Origin: Candidatus Aerophobota bacterium
Lineage (GTDB): Bacteria > Aerophobota > Aerophobia > Aerophobales > AE-B3A
NCBI GenBank assembly: GCA_030616535.1
Contig: JAUWXE010000069.1
Coordinates: 1 to 6,021 of the forward strand
DNA length: 6,021 nucleotides
Direction of reading: 5' to 3'
Part shown: positions 1 to 5,318 of the stretch, in pieces
Layout: each line of letters starts with the position of its first letter
Numbering within the stretch: position 1 is the stretch's first letter
Notes under the pieces: generated by a model
Database searches by the model: none
What the model saw: only the letters and a program-made list of their open reading frames with translations
What the model was told of the DNA's origin: nothing
Program-made: the position numbers and the translations under genes

Positions 1-455
1 TAGTCTTTTTCGCTGTTTTAAGAGAAGGAATAGAGACCGTCATATTTTTAGGAGCAGCCAGCCGGGTAGAAGAAACGAATATTGTGGGGCCCTTATTAGG
101 GACGGGCATAGCTCTTGTAATCGGCTGGCTATTCTTCTGGGGAGCTACGAAGTTAAGAATTAAATGGTTTTTTAAAGTCACCAGTATCATTCTTATCCTT
201 TTTGCCGCTGGACTTATGGCTCATGGAGTTCATGAATTTCAAGAAGCCGGTGTTTTACCTGTCTTTATAGAGAATGTCTGGGATATCAACTGGCTTGTCA
301 ACGAAAAAGGTACTTGGGGAAGCATTTTAAAGGCTCTTTTTGGTTATAATGGTAATCCGTCAGTTATAGAAGTGGTGAATTGGTCGGTGTATTTGATACT
401 CATTTTTGGAGTCTATAGAAGTATTGAAAAATTTTCTAATCGCCTCAAAAAGTAA
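1..455 (+). CDS. FTR1-family iron permease, 3' part (cut by window edge)
   Basis: This is the C-terminal 150 residues of a high-affinity iron permease of the FTR1/EfeU type, an integral membrane protein that imports iron. The reading frame is open from base 3 to a TAA at 453-455, and the start lies outside the window. Near the left edge the translation reads LREGIET, which matches the REGxE iron-binding motif; the family carries two such motifs, and this should be the second. Further on, AAGLMAHGVHEFQEAG is the family's usual helix-end signature. Hydrophobic segments fit the last helices: around the REGIE motif, ALVIGWLFFWGA, the IILILFAAGLMAHG stretch, and a final one near VYLILIFGVYRSI, followed by a basic tail. 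A GTG at 84 could start an ORF, but it would discard the motif, so it is internal. The gene converges on the DUF438 gene 83 bp away. Family members can use ferric or ferrous iron with different partners, and no partner is visible here. Confidence 0.9.
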   Translation, partial: VFFAVLREGIETVIFLGAASRVEETNIVGPLLGTGIALVIGWLFFWGATKLRIKWFFKVTSIILILFAAGLMAHGVHEFQEAGVLPVFIENVWDINWLVNEKGTWGSILKALFGYNGNPSVIEVVNWSVYLILIFGVYRSIEKFSNRLKK

Positions 456-538
456 ATTTAACTAATAATTATATATAATCATACCAATATTCCTCCAATT
501 AATGTCGGCCAACGGAGCCGCGGGCCTGCGAATTGCCC

Positions 539-1765
539 TCATAATAACCTCTTTTCTCCTTTAATCTCTTTTATGTCGGTGATGTCCTGGGTTACTTCTA
601 AACACCCGAGATACTCTTTGTTTTCATCACGGACAGCAAAGTACCGGATGTAGATAGGTCGTCCCTTTAAATTAATCCAGAACTCTGCTGCATCCCTCTT
701 ATTTTTCTTAAAATCATTCAAAATCTGCTCCACTACATGCAAGCTCTTTTGGGGATGGCATTGCTGAACCTTACGGCCAATAACGGCCTTCGTTCTGGGA
801 AAAATTCTCTCTTTGGATTGGCTGAAGTATCGAACTTTATCTTCCTTGTCAACAAAGGTGATATCAACAGGTAAGATGTTGAGAACTGCTTCAAGTTCTT
901 CGGTTGACAGTTCTCCTGTTTCAAATAGGATTTTTCCCTTCTCCACCGGTGGTGGTTCGGGTGCAGGCTCTGCTACTGGTTCGACGACTCCTTTTGCAGA
1001 CTCAGGTGTAAAGCAGCAGTAACCAAGTTCATCGCATTGCTTCCTAATCTCCCTCCACTCGTTTTCTGAAATCACCTTCAATGCTGTTGGAAAGAGGATG
1101 TTGTTCTCTTTGTAAAAGTGACTTGAAAACATATCACCTATGGCTGTTGCTGCACCCTCAAGTTTTTTGGTAAAATCCTGAAAATTCATACTTCCATGGG
1201 TGTCTAAAAGTTCGTAGACCTTTTTCTTTTCCTTCCTTATCTCATTATGTTCAGACCACATAATGGCTGGAGGTTGGGTAATTCCATGTTTTTCAAGATA
1301 AGGAAAGAGAACATTTTCCTCTCGCAGATAGTGCTTTTCTGATTCCTTAAAATGCTCTGCAATGTGACTTAACTCTTTCATCTTTTCACTAACAGAATCA
1401 AAATCTTTAGCCCCTTTTATCTCCTCTACCGTATTTTTCAGTTCCTCAGCAAACTGAAGCATGATTTTGTGTTCTTCCATAAGGGTATGGATGGGGTGTC
1501 CCGGTGAGGCTAAAGTTTTTTCTCTTTCCAGCGACTCTTTGAATATGGCAATGTGAACATCGCAAAGCCGGTGAATTTCTTCCCTCGGCAGGCCTTCTTT
1601 TATGAGTTCTTCTTCTATCTCGGCTATATCCGCCGGACCTATACCTTTCAAAACCTGTTTAAATTTCTCTTTTACCTCATCAGGTTTTGCTCCTGCATGT
1701 AACTTCCTGATCAAATCCTTGATCTTCTGCTTTTCGTTTTCTTTCTTACCAAATGCTTCTCTCAT
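539..1765 (-). CDS. DUF438 - hemerythrin (HHE) - PAS domain protein
   Basis: A 408-aa soluble, three-part protein with no membrane segment. Residues ~15-85 match DUF438 (HRLCDVH at 65-71). Residues ~88-230 form a hemerythrin-like four-helix bundle that should hold a di-iron site. Candidate ligands are H90, H93, H99, H134, H138, H145, E149, H173, H216 and E220; the last helix has the typical HFYKENNILFP. A Pro/Ala/Glu-rich linker (~259-275) follows. Residues ~285-400 form a PAS domain ending in the usual DITDIKE, with a Cys-His pair at 336-337 (QQCHPQKS). The ATG is preceded by GAGGGG six bases upstream. No kinase, cyclase or DNA-binding output domain is present. Known: HHE domains bind O2, NO or iron, and DUF438 has no settled function. 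Inferred: a cytoplasmic sensor or store for oxygen, NO or redox state, in keeping with the iron/oxygen genes around it. C244, C250 and C251 cluster at the end of the bundle. Confidence 0.92.
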   Translation of the reverse strand: MREAFGKKENEKQKIKDLIRKLHAGAKPDEVKEKFKQVLKGIGPADIAEIEEELIKEGLPREEIHRLCDVHIAIFKESLEREKTLASPGHPIHTLMEEHKIMLQFAEELKNTVEEIKGAKDFDSVSEKMKELSHIAEHFKESEKHYLREENVLFPYLEKHGITQPPAIMWSEHNEIRKEKKKVYELLDTHGSMNFQDFTKKLEGAATAIGDMFSSHFYKENNILFPTALKVISENEWREIRKQCDELGYCCFTPESAKGVVEPVAEPAPEPPPVEKGKILFETGELSTEELEAVLNILPVDITFVDKEDKVRYFSQSKERIFPRTKAVIGRKVQQCHPQKSLHVVEQILNDFKKNKRDAAEFWINLKGRPIYIRYFAVRDENKEYLGCLEVTQDITDIKEIKGEKRLL

Positions 1766-1993
1766 TATGTCCCCTCGTTATTTTTTGGCTTTTGGCGAAG
1801 TTCCTCGGCAGTGCATTTCCGAATTATTTACCCCCTTGTGTCCCTGATTCTAAATCGTTATGCCGCTAAATCCGCAATGGCTAAACCTCGCTTTCATGTC
1901 AGGGGAAAATTTTCCCATGTTCTTACTAATCGCAAGTATTGGTATGTTAGTTGCTCCCGGACATTTGTCAAACATTTTGTTATCATCCTGTGG
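1766..1993 (+). pseudogene. gap with possible decayed permease fragment
   Basis: This 228-bp gap lies between two minus-strand genes and has no intact gene. On the plus strand, bases 1860-2003 read as about 48 hydrophobic, protein-like residues, including LIASIGMLVAPGHLSNI. From memory this recalls the pattern near the C-terminus of DUF1646/NhaD-like permeases (GGMLIPGNIPNI). A stop codon (TAA, 1851-1853) lies directly upstream in frame, there is no convincing ribosome-binding site, and the frame runs into the 3' end of the DUF454 gene on the other strand. It would therefore be a relic, not a working gene. The alternative is chance. A perfect 14-bp palindrome (GGGAAAATTTTCCC, 1903-1916) also lies here. 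The promoter of the DUF438 gene must lie near 1775-1860, but only weak -35/-10 matches are visible. Confidence 0.2.
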
Positions 1994-2491
1994 TCACTGT
2001 TTTAAAGTCCGAATAGAGAGGATATGTATAGTCACTCCAATAGCTATTAGAAGCAAAATGATCTTACCTAGAAGAATCTGAACTACAAAAACAGCTGAAT
2101 ATCCTATGGTTATGCATAAAAAAGAAATGGATAAGACCTTTATCTTCAAGGGAATCCCTTTTTCTTCCCAATAATTTTTAAGGTAGTTCCCAAACCAGCG
2201 GTTATTTAAGAGCCAATGGTAAAATCTTTCTGAACTTCTAGCATAGCATGCAGCAGCAAGCAAGAGAAAAGGAGTGGTAGGTAGAAGAGGTAAAAATATC
2301 CCTAGAATTCCAAGCGCTACCAAGAAGGTTCCCGCACTAGTCAATACCCACCTACTCAAACCAGGGGGTATTTTATTTCTTCTGTTGGAACCATCCCAAA
2401 ATTGGTTTTTCATCATGCTTTTTGATAGAGTAATCAATCCTCTTCCTATTGCCTCCTCGTTCCCCCTTCCGATTTTAGCAAAGTAAAACAA
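1994..2491 (-). CDS. DUF454 / YbaN-like inner membrane protein
   Basis: A small membrane protein of the DUF454 (YbaN) family, whose function is unknown. The family signature is clear at residues ~61-101: GILGIFLPLLPTTPF, then LLLAAACYARSSERF and HWLLNNRWFG. Hydrophobic stretches at ~48-70, ~72-84, ~118-136 and ~140-160 suggest three or four membrane segments, with a short polar loop (NYWEEKGIPLKIK) between the halves. The 165-aa reading uses a TTG start with AAGGAG only four bases upstream. It gives a ~40-residue polar N-terminus, longer than the usual ~115-140 aa family size. Other possible starts are TTG at 2437, preceded by a purine-rich AGGAAGAGGA, and ATG at 2416, which has no clear ribosome-binding site. 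The gene lies 44 bp downstream of rubrerythrin on the same strand with no terminator between, so co-transcription is likely. In other genomes the family often sits near haem, iron or oxidative-stress genes, but no role is established. Confidence 0.9.
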   Translation of the reverse strand: MFYFAKIGRGNEEAIGRGLITLSKSMMKNQFWDGSNRRNKIPPGLSRWVLTSAGTFLVALGILGIFLPLLPTTPFLLLAAACYARSSERFYHWLLNNRWFGNYLKNYWEEKGIPLKIKVLSISFLCITIGYSAVFVVQILLGKIILLLIAIGVTIHILSIRTLKQ

Positions 2492-2495
2492 CCGT

Positions 2496-2501
2496 CTCCT
2501 T
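2496..2501 (-). promoter_or_regulatory. ribosome-binding site for the DUF454 TTG start
   Basis: On the minus strand AAGGAG lies four bases before the TTG at 2491. The match to the anti-Shine-Dalgarno is good, but the spacing is shorter than the usual 5-9 bases. It supports the long reading of the DUF454 protein without settling it. Confidence 0.45.
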
Positions 2502-2535
2502 CATTTTTGCGCCACTTTCGGCGATGTTGCCGCCT

Positions 2536-3111
2536 CTAATAATTCTCACTCAAAAGTTCAAAATAGGCTCTTGAATGTGCACATGCCGGACATTCCTCTG
2601 GCGCTTCGGCTCCCTCATGGATGTATCCGCAGTTCCTGCATTTCCACTTTACCACGCTTTCTCGTTTGAAGACGCTATCCTTCTCCACGTTCTCAAGGAG
2701 ATTCAAATATCGCTTCTCGTGTTGTCTTTCCGCAACTGCTATTGCTCTGAATACAGATGCTATTTCCTGTAAACCTTCTTGATCTGCCAGGCTAGCAAAC
2801 TCAGGGTACATCTTTGTGTGCTCGTAGTTTTCTCCACCAGCAGCTGTCCTGAGATTTTCTTTGGTATCTCCGATCAAACCTGCAGGAAATGAAGCCCTGA
2901 TCTCCAGCTCTCCACCTTCCAAGAATTTAAAGAGTCTCTTGGCATGTTCCTTTTCATTGTCCGCGGTCTCCAGGAACACAGCGGCTATCTGTTGGTAGTC
3001 TTCCTTCCTTGCCTGAGAGGCAAAGAAGCTGTAGCGGTTTCTCGCCTGCGATTCTCCTGCAAAGGCGGTCAGGAGATTCTTTTCCGTTTTTGTTCCTGTT
3101 AGAGTTTTCAT
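2536..3111 (-). CDS. rbr: rubrerythrin
   Basis: A 191-aa classical rubrerythrin, a cytoplasmic di-iron peroxidase that reduces hydrogen peroxide to water in anaerobes with electrons from NAD(P)H by way of rubredoxin or similar carriers. The N-terminal ferritin-like four-helix domain (~1-145) keeps the expected di-iron ligands: E20 (AGESQARNRY), E53 and H56 (NEKEH), E94 and E97 (ENYEH), E128 and H131 (AERQH). The C-terminal rubredoxin-like domain (~153-191) has two CxxC pairs, C158/C161 and C174/C177, for a mononuclear Fe(Cys)4 centre. Length and domain order are those of the classical form, not the reversed or rubredoxin-less forms. The ATG is preceded by AGGAGG with seven bases of spacing. 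The gene has its own promoter in the divergent region shared with the Dps-like gene, with a palindrome over the -10 box that suggests control by a peroxide- or iron-responsive repressor. Confidence 0.98.
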   Translation of the reverse strand: MKTLTGTKTEKNLLTAFAGESQARNRYSFFASQARKEDYQQIAAVFLETADNEKEHAKRLFKFLEGGELEIRASFPAGLIGDTKENLRTAAGGENYEHTKMYPEFASLADQEGLQEIASVFRAIAVAERQHEKRYLNLLENVEKDSVFKRESVVKWKCRNCGYIHEGAEAPEECPACAHSRAYFELLSENY

Positions 3112-3144
3112 GTAATTACCTCCTATTGTTCATTTAGTTTAAAG

Positions 3145-3161
3145 TTATTATAGTATAATAA
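3145..3161. promoter_or_regulatory. perfect 17-bp palindrome, putative operator
   Basis: TTATTATA-G-TATAATAA is a perfect 8-1-8 inverted repeat that covers the rubrerythrin -10 hexamer. A protein bound here would block RNA polymerase. Size, A/T content and one-base centre resemble Fur-family (PerR/Fur) boxes, and PerR controls rubrerythrin genes in other anaerobes. The halves do not match the B. subtilis PerR half-site TTATAAT closely, so the regulator is inferred. Because the site is A/T-only apart from its centre, part of the symmetry could come from base composition. Confidence 0.5.
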
Positions 3162-3174
3162 TAAATTAACTCAA
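3147..3174 (-). promoter_or_regulatory. sigma-70-type promoter of rubrerythrin
   Basis: On the minus strand TTGAGT (3174-3169) and TATAAT (3152-3147) are separated by 16 bases. The -35 matches the consensus at 4 of 6 positions and the -10 is perfect. Transcription would begin near 3140, leaving a leader of about 29 bases with the AGGAGG ribosome-binding site. It is the best promoter in the window. Confidence 0.7.
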
Positions 3175-3181
3175 GGACGAC

Positions 3182-3198
3182 TTTCTCGGACCGAAAAA
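3182..3198. promoter_or_regulatory. imperfect 17-bp palindrome between the divergent promoters
   Basis: TTTCTCGG-A-CCGAAAAA is an 8-1-8 inverted repeat with one mismatched pair; its core TCGG-A-CCGA is perfect. It lies 7 bp upstream of the rubrerythrin -35 box and 7 bp upstream of the putative -35 of the Dps-like gene, so it sits evenly between the two promoters. That is a natural place for a shared activator or repressor. Its centre is 37 bp from that of the palindrome at 3145-3161. No regulator family is recognised. Confidence 0.35.
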
Positions 3199-3205
3199 TT
3201 GAAAA

Positions 3206-3234
3206 TTGACGCCTTACCTCAAAAATGCTATTGT
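3206..3234 (+). promoter_or_regulatory. probable promoter of the Dps-like gene
   Basis: TTGACG (3206-3211, 5 of 6 matches) and TATTGT (3229-3234, 4 of 6) are spaced by 17 bases. The -10 is preceded by TGC, an extended -10 element. Transcription would start near 3241 and give a ~59-base leader ending in AAGGAGG. The leader contains the direct repeat CATAAT-CTGA-CATAAT (3239-3254) near the start point, which might be an operator. Confidence 0.55.
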
Positions 3235-3299
3235 ATATCATAATCTGACATAATTGGTAAAGTTTATCAGAAGGTAACCGTGAAGAAGGAGGTAATGTT

Positions 3300-3851
3300 A
3301 TGGCCAAAGTAACCCGGGAAATGGTGGAAAAGGCAGGCGTTAACCTTGACCAACTGGTGGAACTTCTGGTCAAGAACGCCGCCGCCGAGCTCACTACCTA
3401 CTATTACTATACGATTCTGCGGGTGAACCTCATTGGACTCGAGGGAGAGGGGATCAAAGAGATTGCTGAGACCGCCCGCATTGAAGATCGCAATCATTTT
3501 GAGGCTCTGGTGCCCCGCATTTATGAACTCGGCGGGAAACTGCCCGAGGACATGAAGGCTTTCCATGACAGCTCGGCCTGTCCCCCCGCCAGCTTGCCCC
3601 AGGACCCGAGGGACATCCAGGCAATGCTCCGGGTGCTGGTGGAAGCAGAAAGATGCGCAGTGCGGGGATATACCCACCTCTGCAATTTGACTGCCGGCAA
3701 GGATCATCGAACCTACGACTTATCTCAAGCGATCCTCAACGAAGAAATCGAGCACGAATCCTGGTTTTCCGAGTTTCTGGGAGAGGGGCCTTCGGGTCAC
3801 TTCCTGAGAAGAGGGGAAACTTCTCCCTTTGTCTCCAAATTTCTAAGGTAA
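3300..3851 (+). CDS. Dps-like ferritin (DpsL / thioferritin type)
   Basis: A 183-aa ferritin-like protein of the Dps-like family known from archaea and anaerobic bacteria. These form 12-subunit shells that oxidise Fe(II), preferably with hydrogen peroxide, store the iron and so protect DNA. The sequence has the family's AAAELTTYYYYTILR first helix and a bacterioferritin-like di-iron ligand set: E30; E62 or D63 with H66 (EDRNHFEAL); E117 (VEAERC); E149 and H152 (NEEIEHESWF). C94 (ACPP) and C119 (ERCAV), 25 residues apart, match the cysteine pair beside the ferroxidase site that defines thioferritins. C128 is a further cysteine. The C-terminal GEGPSGHF is also typical. The ATG follows AAGGAGG by seven bases. 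The gene is divergent from rubrerythrin and followed by a hairpin terminator. Its G+C (about 53-67% in sampled lines) is higher than that of the minus-strand genes to the left, which may mean a different history. The thioferritin subtype is from remembered family features. Confidence 0.92.
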   Translation: MAKVTREMVEKAGVNLDQLVELLVKNAAAELTTYYYYTILRVNLIGLEGEGIKEIAETARIEDRNHFEALVPRIYELGGKLPEDMKAFHDSSACPPASLPQDPRDIQAMLRVLVEAERCAVRGYTHLCNLTAGKDHRTYDLSQAILNEEIEHESWFSEFLGEGPSGHFLRRGETSPFVSKFLR

Positions 3852-3859
3852 GAAACACA

Positions 3860-3891
3860 ATCAGGGGCTCCCTGATCAGGGACCCCCTGAT
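3860..3891 (+). terminator. hairpin after the Dps-like gene, probable terminator
   Basis: Two 16-base arms (3860-3875 and 3876-3891) are complementary at all but one position. In RNA this gives ATCAGGGG paired with CCCCTGAT, a C-C mismatch, TCCC paired with GGGA, and a TGATCA loop. It begins 9 bases after the stop codon. The following tract (CCTTCCCTTTCT) is pyrimidine-rich but not a clean run of T, so termination may be partial and allow some read-through into the cytochrome b5-like gene. It could also protect the 3' end of the mRNA. Confidence 0.65.
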
Positions 3892-3931
3892 CCTTCCCTT
3901 TCTAAATTAGCTGTGTAGTGGAGTCTCCAAA

Positions 3932-4168
3932 GTGAGGAGATTTACCAAAAAGGAACTCGCCAAATACAATGGCCAAGGAGGAACTGCTACCTACGTTGCC
4001 TATAAGGGAAGAGTATACGACGTCTCCCAGAGTTTTCTCTGGCAACATGGCAAACACCAGGTACTTCATACCGCAGGAAAAGACCTTACTGATTCTCTGG
4101 CAGAGGCACCCCATGGTCCCGAGCTCCTGGAGAAATTCCCGGTAGTGGGGATACTGGAAGATTCTTAA
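3932..4168 (+). CDS. small cytochrome b5-like haem-binding protein
   Basis: A 78-aa stand-alone protein of the cytochrome b5-like haem/steroid-binding family (prokaryotic 'predicted heme/steroid-binding' group). It starts with the family's FTKKELAKYNGQGG, followed by TYVAYKGRVYDVS, then SFLWQHGKH, HTAGKDLT, and the end motif APHGPELLEKFPVVGIL. Histidines H39, H42, H46 and H61 are the candidates for axial haem ligands; in eukaryotic cytochrome b5 the two ligands lie in comparable places (HPGG and a later His). No signal peptide or membrane anchor is visible, so it is expected in the cytoplasm. The start is GTG at 3932 with GGAG eight bases upstream; no ATG is available. The gene lies 80 bp after the Dps-like gene, beyond the hairpin, and 56 bp before the transporter gene. 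The role is unknown. An electron carrier is plausible, but haem binding here is inferred from the fold. Confidence 0.85.
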   Translation: MRRFTKKELAKYNGQGGTATYVAYKGRVYDVSQSFLWQHGKHQVLHTAGKDLTDSLAEAPHGPELLEKFPVVGILEDS

Positions 4169-4224
4169 GATCGGATGTTATCATAATTTACGGTGAGGCA
4201 ACTAAATTCTGGTGTTCGGGGTAG

Positions 4225-5190
4225 GTGCTAGGTATGGGTAACGTCTTATGGCCAGGCCTGGGGTATGGTATTCTGTGTATTATCTTCTTTGGACTCTATG
4301 TCACTCCCCGGCGGTCCGCCTACTCTCCCAGTCTAGAATTTCTTTTGACTATGTGTATCACGGTGGCGATTTGCACCAGTATTACAGGATTTTTCTTCCC
4401 GGGATGGCTGGCAATCTCTTTACCGCAGATAGCCCTTTCTTACCTTAGTGGACTACTCTGGTGCATGGGAACGGTCTGTTACATCTATTCGGTGGATTGC
4501 GTGGGGGTAGGAAGAGCAACTCCCGTGAAGAATCTTACCGTTATTCTGGGAGTAATCTTCGGGGTTTTTATCTTTAAAGAATTTTCCTGGCAAAACAAAC
4601 TCCCCCTGGCCTTGCTAGGAGGAGCCACTGCCCTGGTTCTTCTTTCCACGATCCTTTTGGGTAAATTGATTCCGGTCACCGAACTGGCCAGAGAATCCTG
4701 TCCCATTCATTTGATAAAACCAAAACTGAAAAAAGCCAGTCAGTATTCCGTGGTAGGATTCGGGTTTGCCCTCGGTGCTGCTCTTTTCTACAGCCTATTT
4801 GGTATACCAGGGAAGTTAGCTATGGAAAGTATGGATTCGGTCTGGCCCTATTTTATGCTCATGGGACAGGGCACCTTGGTAGGAGCACTAGCCTGCTACT
4901 TTATTATAGGTAAAGACCGAAGCTGGACCAGGGTTTCCCAAAAGGACCATTTGCTGGCGATGTTGTCCGGGATCCTGTGGGTGGTGGCTTTCGCTAGCCT
5001 GGCCAATACTCTTAAGATCCTCGGCATGGCCATAGCCTGGCCTATATCTAATCTCAATACCATCGTCACCGTGGTCTATTCTTCTCTGGTGCTAAAGGAA
5101 ATTTCCATCAGACAACAAAGAACTAAGATGTTTGCTGGATTAATCATAGGAGTGATGGGAATAATTCTGTTAGGTCTGGCTAGAATCTGA
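4225..5190 (+). CDS. DMT-superfamily transporter, GRP/RhaT sugar-porter-like
   Basis: A 321-aa integral membrane protein with ten predicted helices in two sets of five (roughly 7-27, 38-58, 66-88, 100-117, 126-146, then 174-194, 205-227, 242-262, 272-291, 302-319), joined by a polar loop at ~150-172. The halves show an internal repeat: residues 76-119 align without gaps to 249-292, sharing G-x-L-W, G, A-x-P, N-L and K-E. AIAWPISNLNTIVTVVYSSLVLKE is typical of the drug/metabolite transporter superfamily near the glucose/ribose porter (GRP) and RhaT groups, which import sugars with protons or sodium. The substrate cannot be read from the sequence. The start is GTG at 4225, directly after an in-frame stop (TAG, 4222-4224); ATG at 4234, with TAGGTG just upstream, is an equally good choice and drops three residues. 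The gene may be co-transcribed with the cytochrome b5-like gene, but no strong promoter or terminator is visible between them. Confidence 0.82.
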   Translation: MLGMGNVLWPGLGYGILCIIFFGLYVTPRRSAYSPSLEFLLTMCITVAICTSITGFFFPGWLAISLPQIALSYLSGLLWCMGTVCYIYSVDCVGVGRATPVKNLTVILGVIFGVFIFKEFSWQNKLPLALLGGATALVLLSTILLGKLIPVTELARESCPIHLIKPKLKKASQYSVVGFGFALGAALFYSLFGIPGKLAMESMDSVWPYFMLMGQGTLVGALACYFIIGKDRSWTRVSQKDHLLAMLSGILWVVAFASLANTLKILGMAIAWPISNLNTIVTVVYSSLVLKEISIRQQRTKMFAGLIIGVMGIILLGLARI

Positions 5191-5318
5191 GGCGCCAATT
5201 TCTCTCAAGAAGGATTTCCCGATGGGATATTCACCCAGGGATCGGTATAAATCCGGATTTTCTCGAGATTAGCTATTTGCTTGCCCTGGGAAAAATAGGA
5301 TAGAGCCGTAGTTCAGCC
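5191..5318. other. gap before endonuclease III, no convincing gene
   Basis: In these 128 bp I see no clear promoter or terminator. CCCAGGG (5234-5240) and CCCTGGG (5284-5290) can form a 7-bp long-range stem around 43 bases, but no T-run follows. A 16-codon ORF (ATG 5222 to TAG 5272) has AAGGA seven bases upstream; it encodes a polar peptide with no recognisable features and is not annotated as a gene. Confidence 0.4.

Noticed and set aside
456..538. Terminator between the convergent FTR1 and DUF438 genes
   Set aside because: Only an A/T-rich 12-bp palindrome (468-479) and short G/C inverted repeats are present; no stem followed by a T-run is visible on either strand.
2502..2535. Short inverted repeat CGCC-GAAAGT-GGCG between rubrerythrin and DUF454 as a terminator
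   Set aside because: The stem is only 4 bp and is followed by CAAAAATGAAGG on the transcribed strand, not by a T-run.
3267..3707. 146-codon ORF on the minus strand across the Dps-like gene
   Set aside because: It is antisense to a well-supported gene, resembles no family I recognise, and lacks a good ribosome-binding site.
5222..5272. 16-codon leader peptide upstream of endonuclease III
   Set aside because: It has an AAGGA at good spacing, but such a short ORF is expected by chance; the peptide has no repeats or regulatory codons, and no attenuator hairpin follows.
5234..5290. CCCAGGG/CCCTGGG long-range stem as a terminator or riboswitch
   Set aside because: A 7-bp stem with a 43-base loop and no T-run on either side gives no support, and no known riboswitch core is recognisable.
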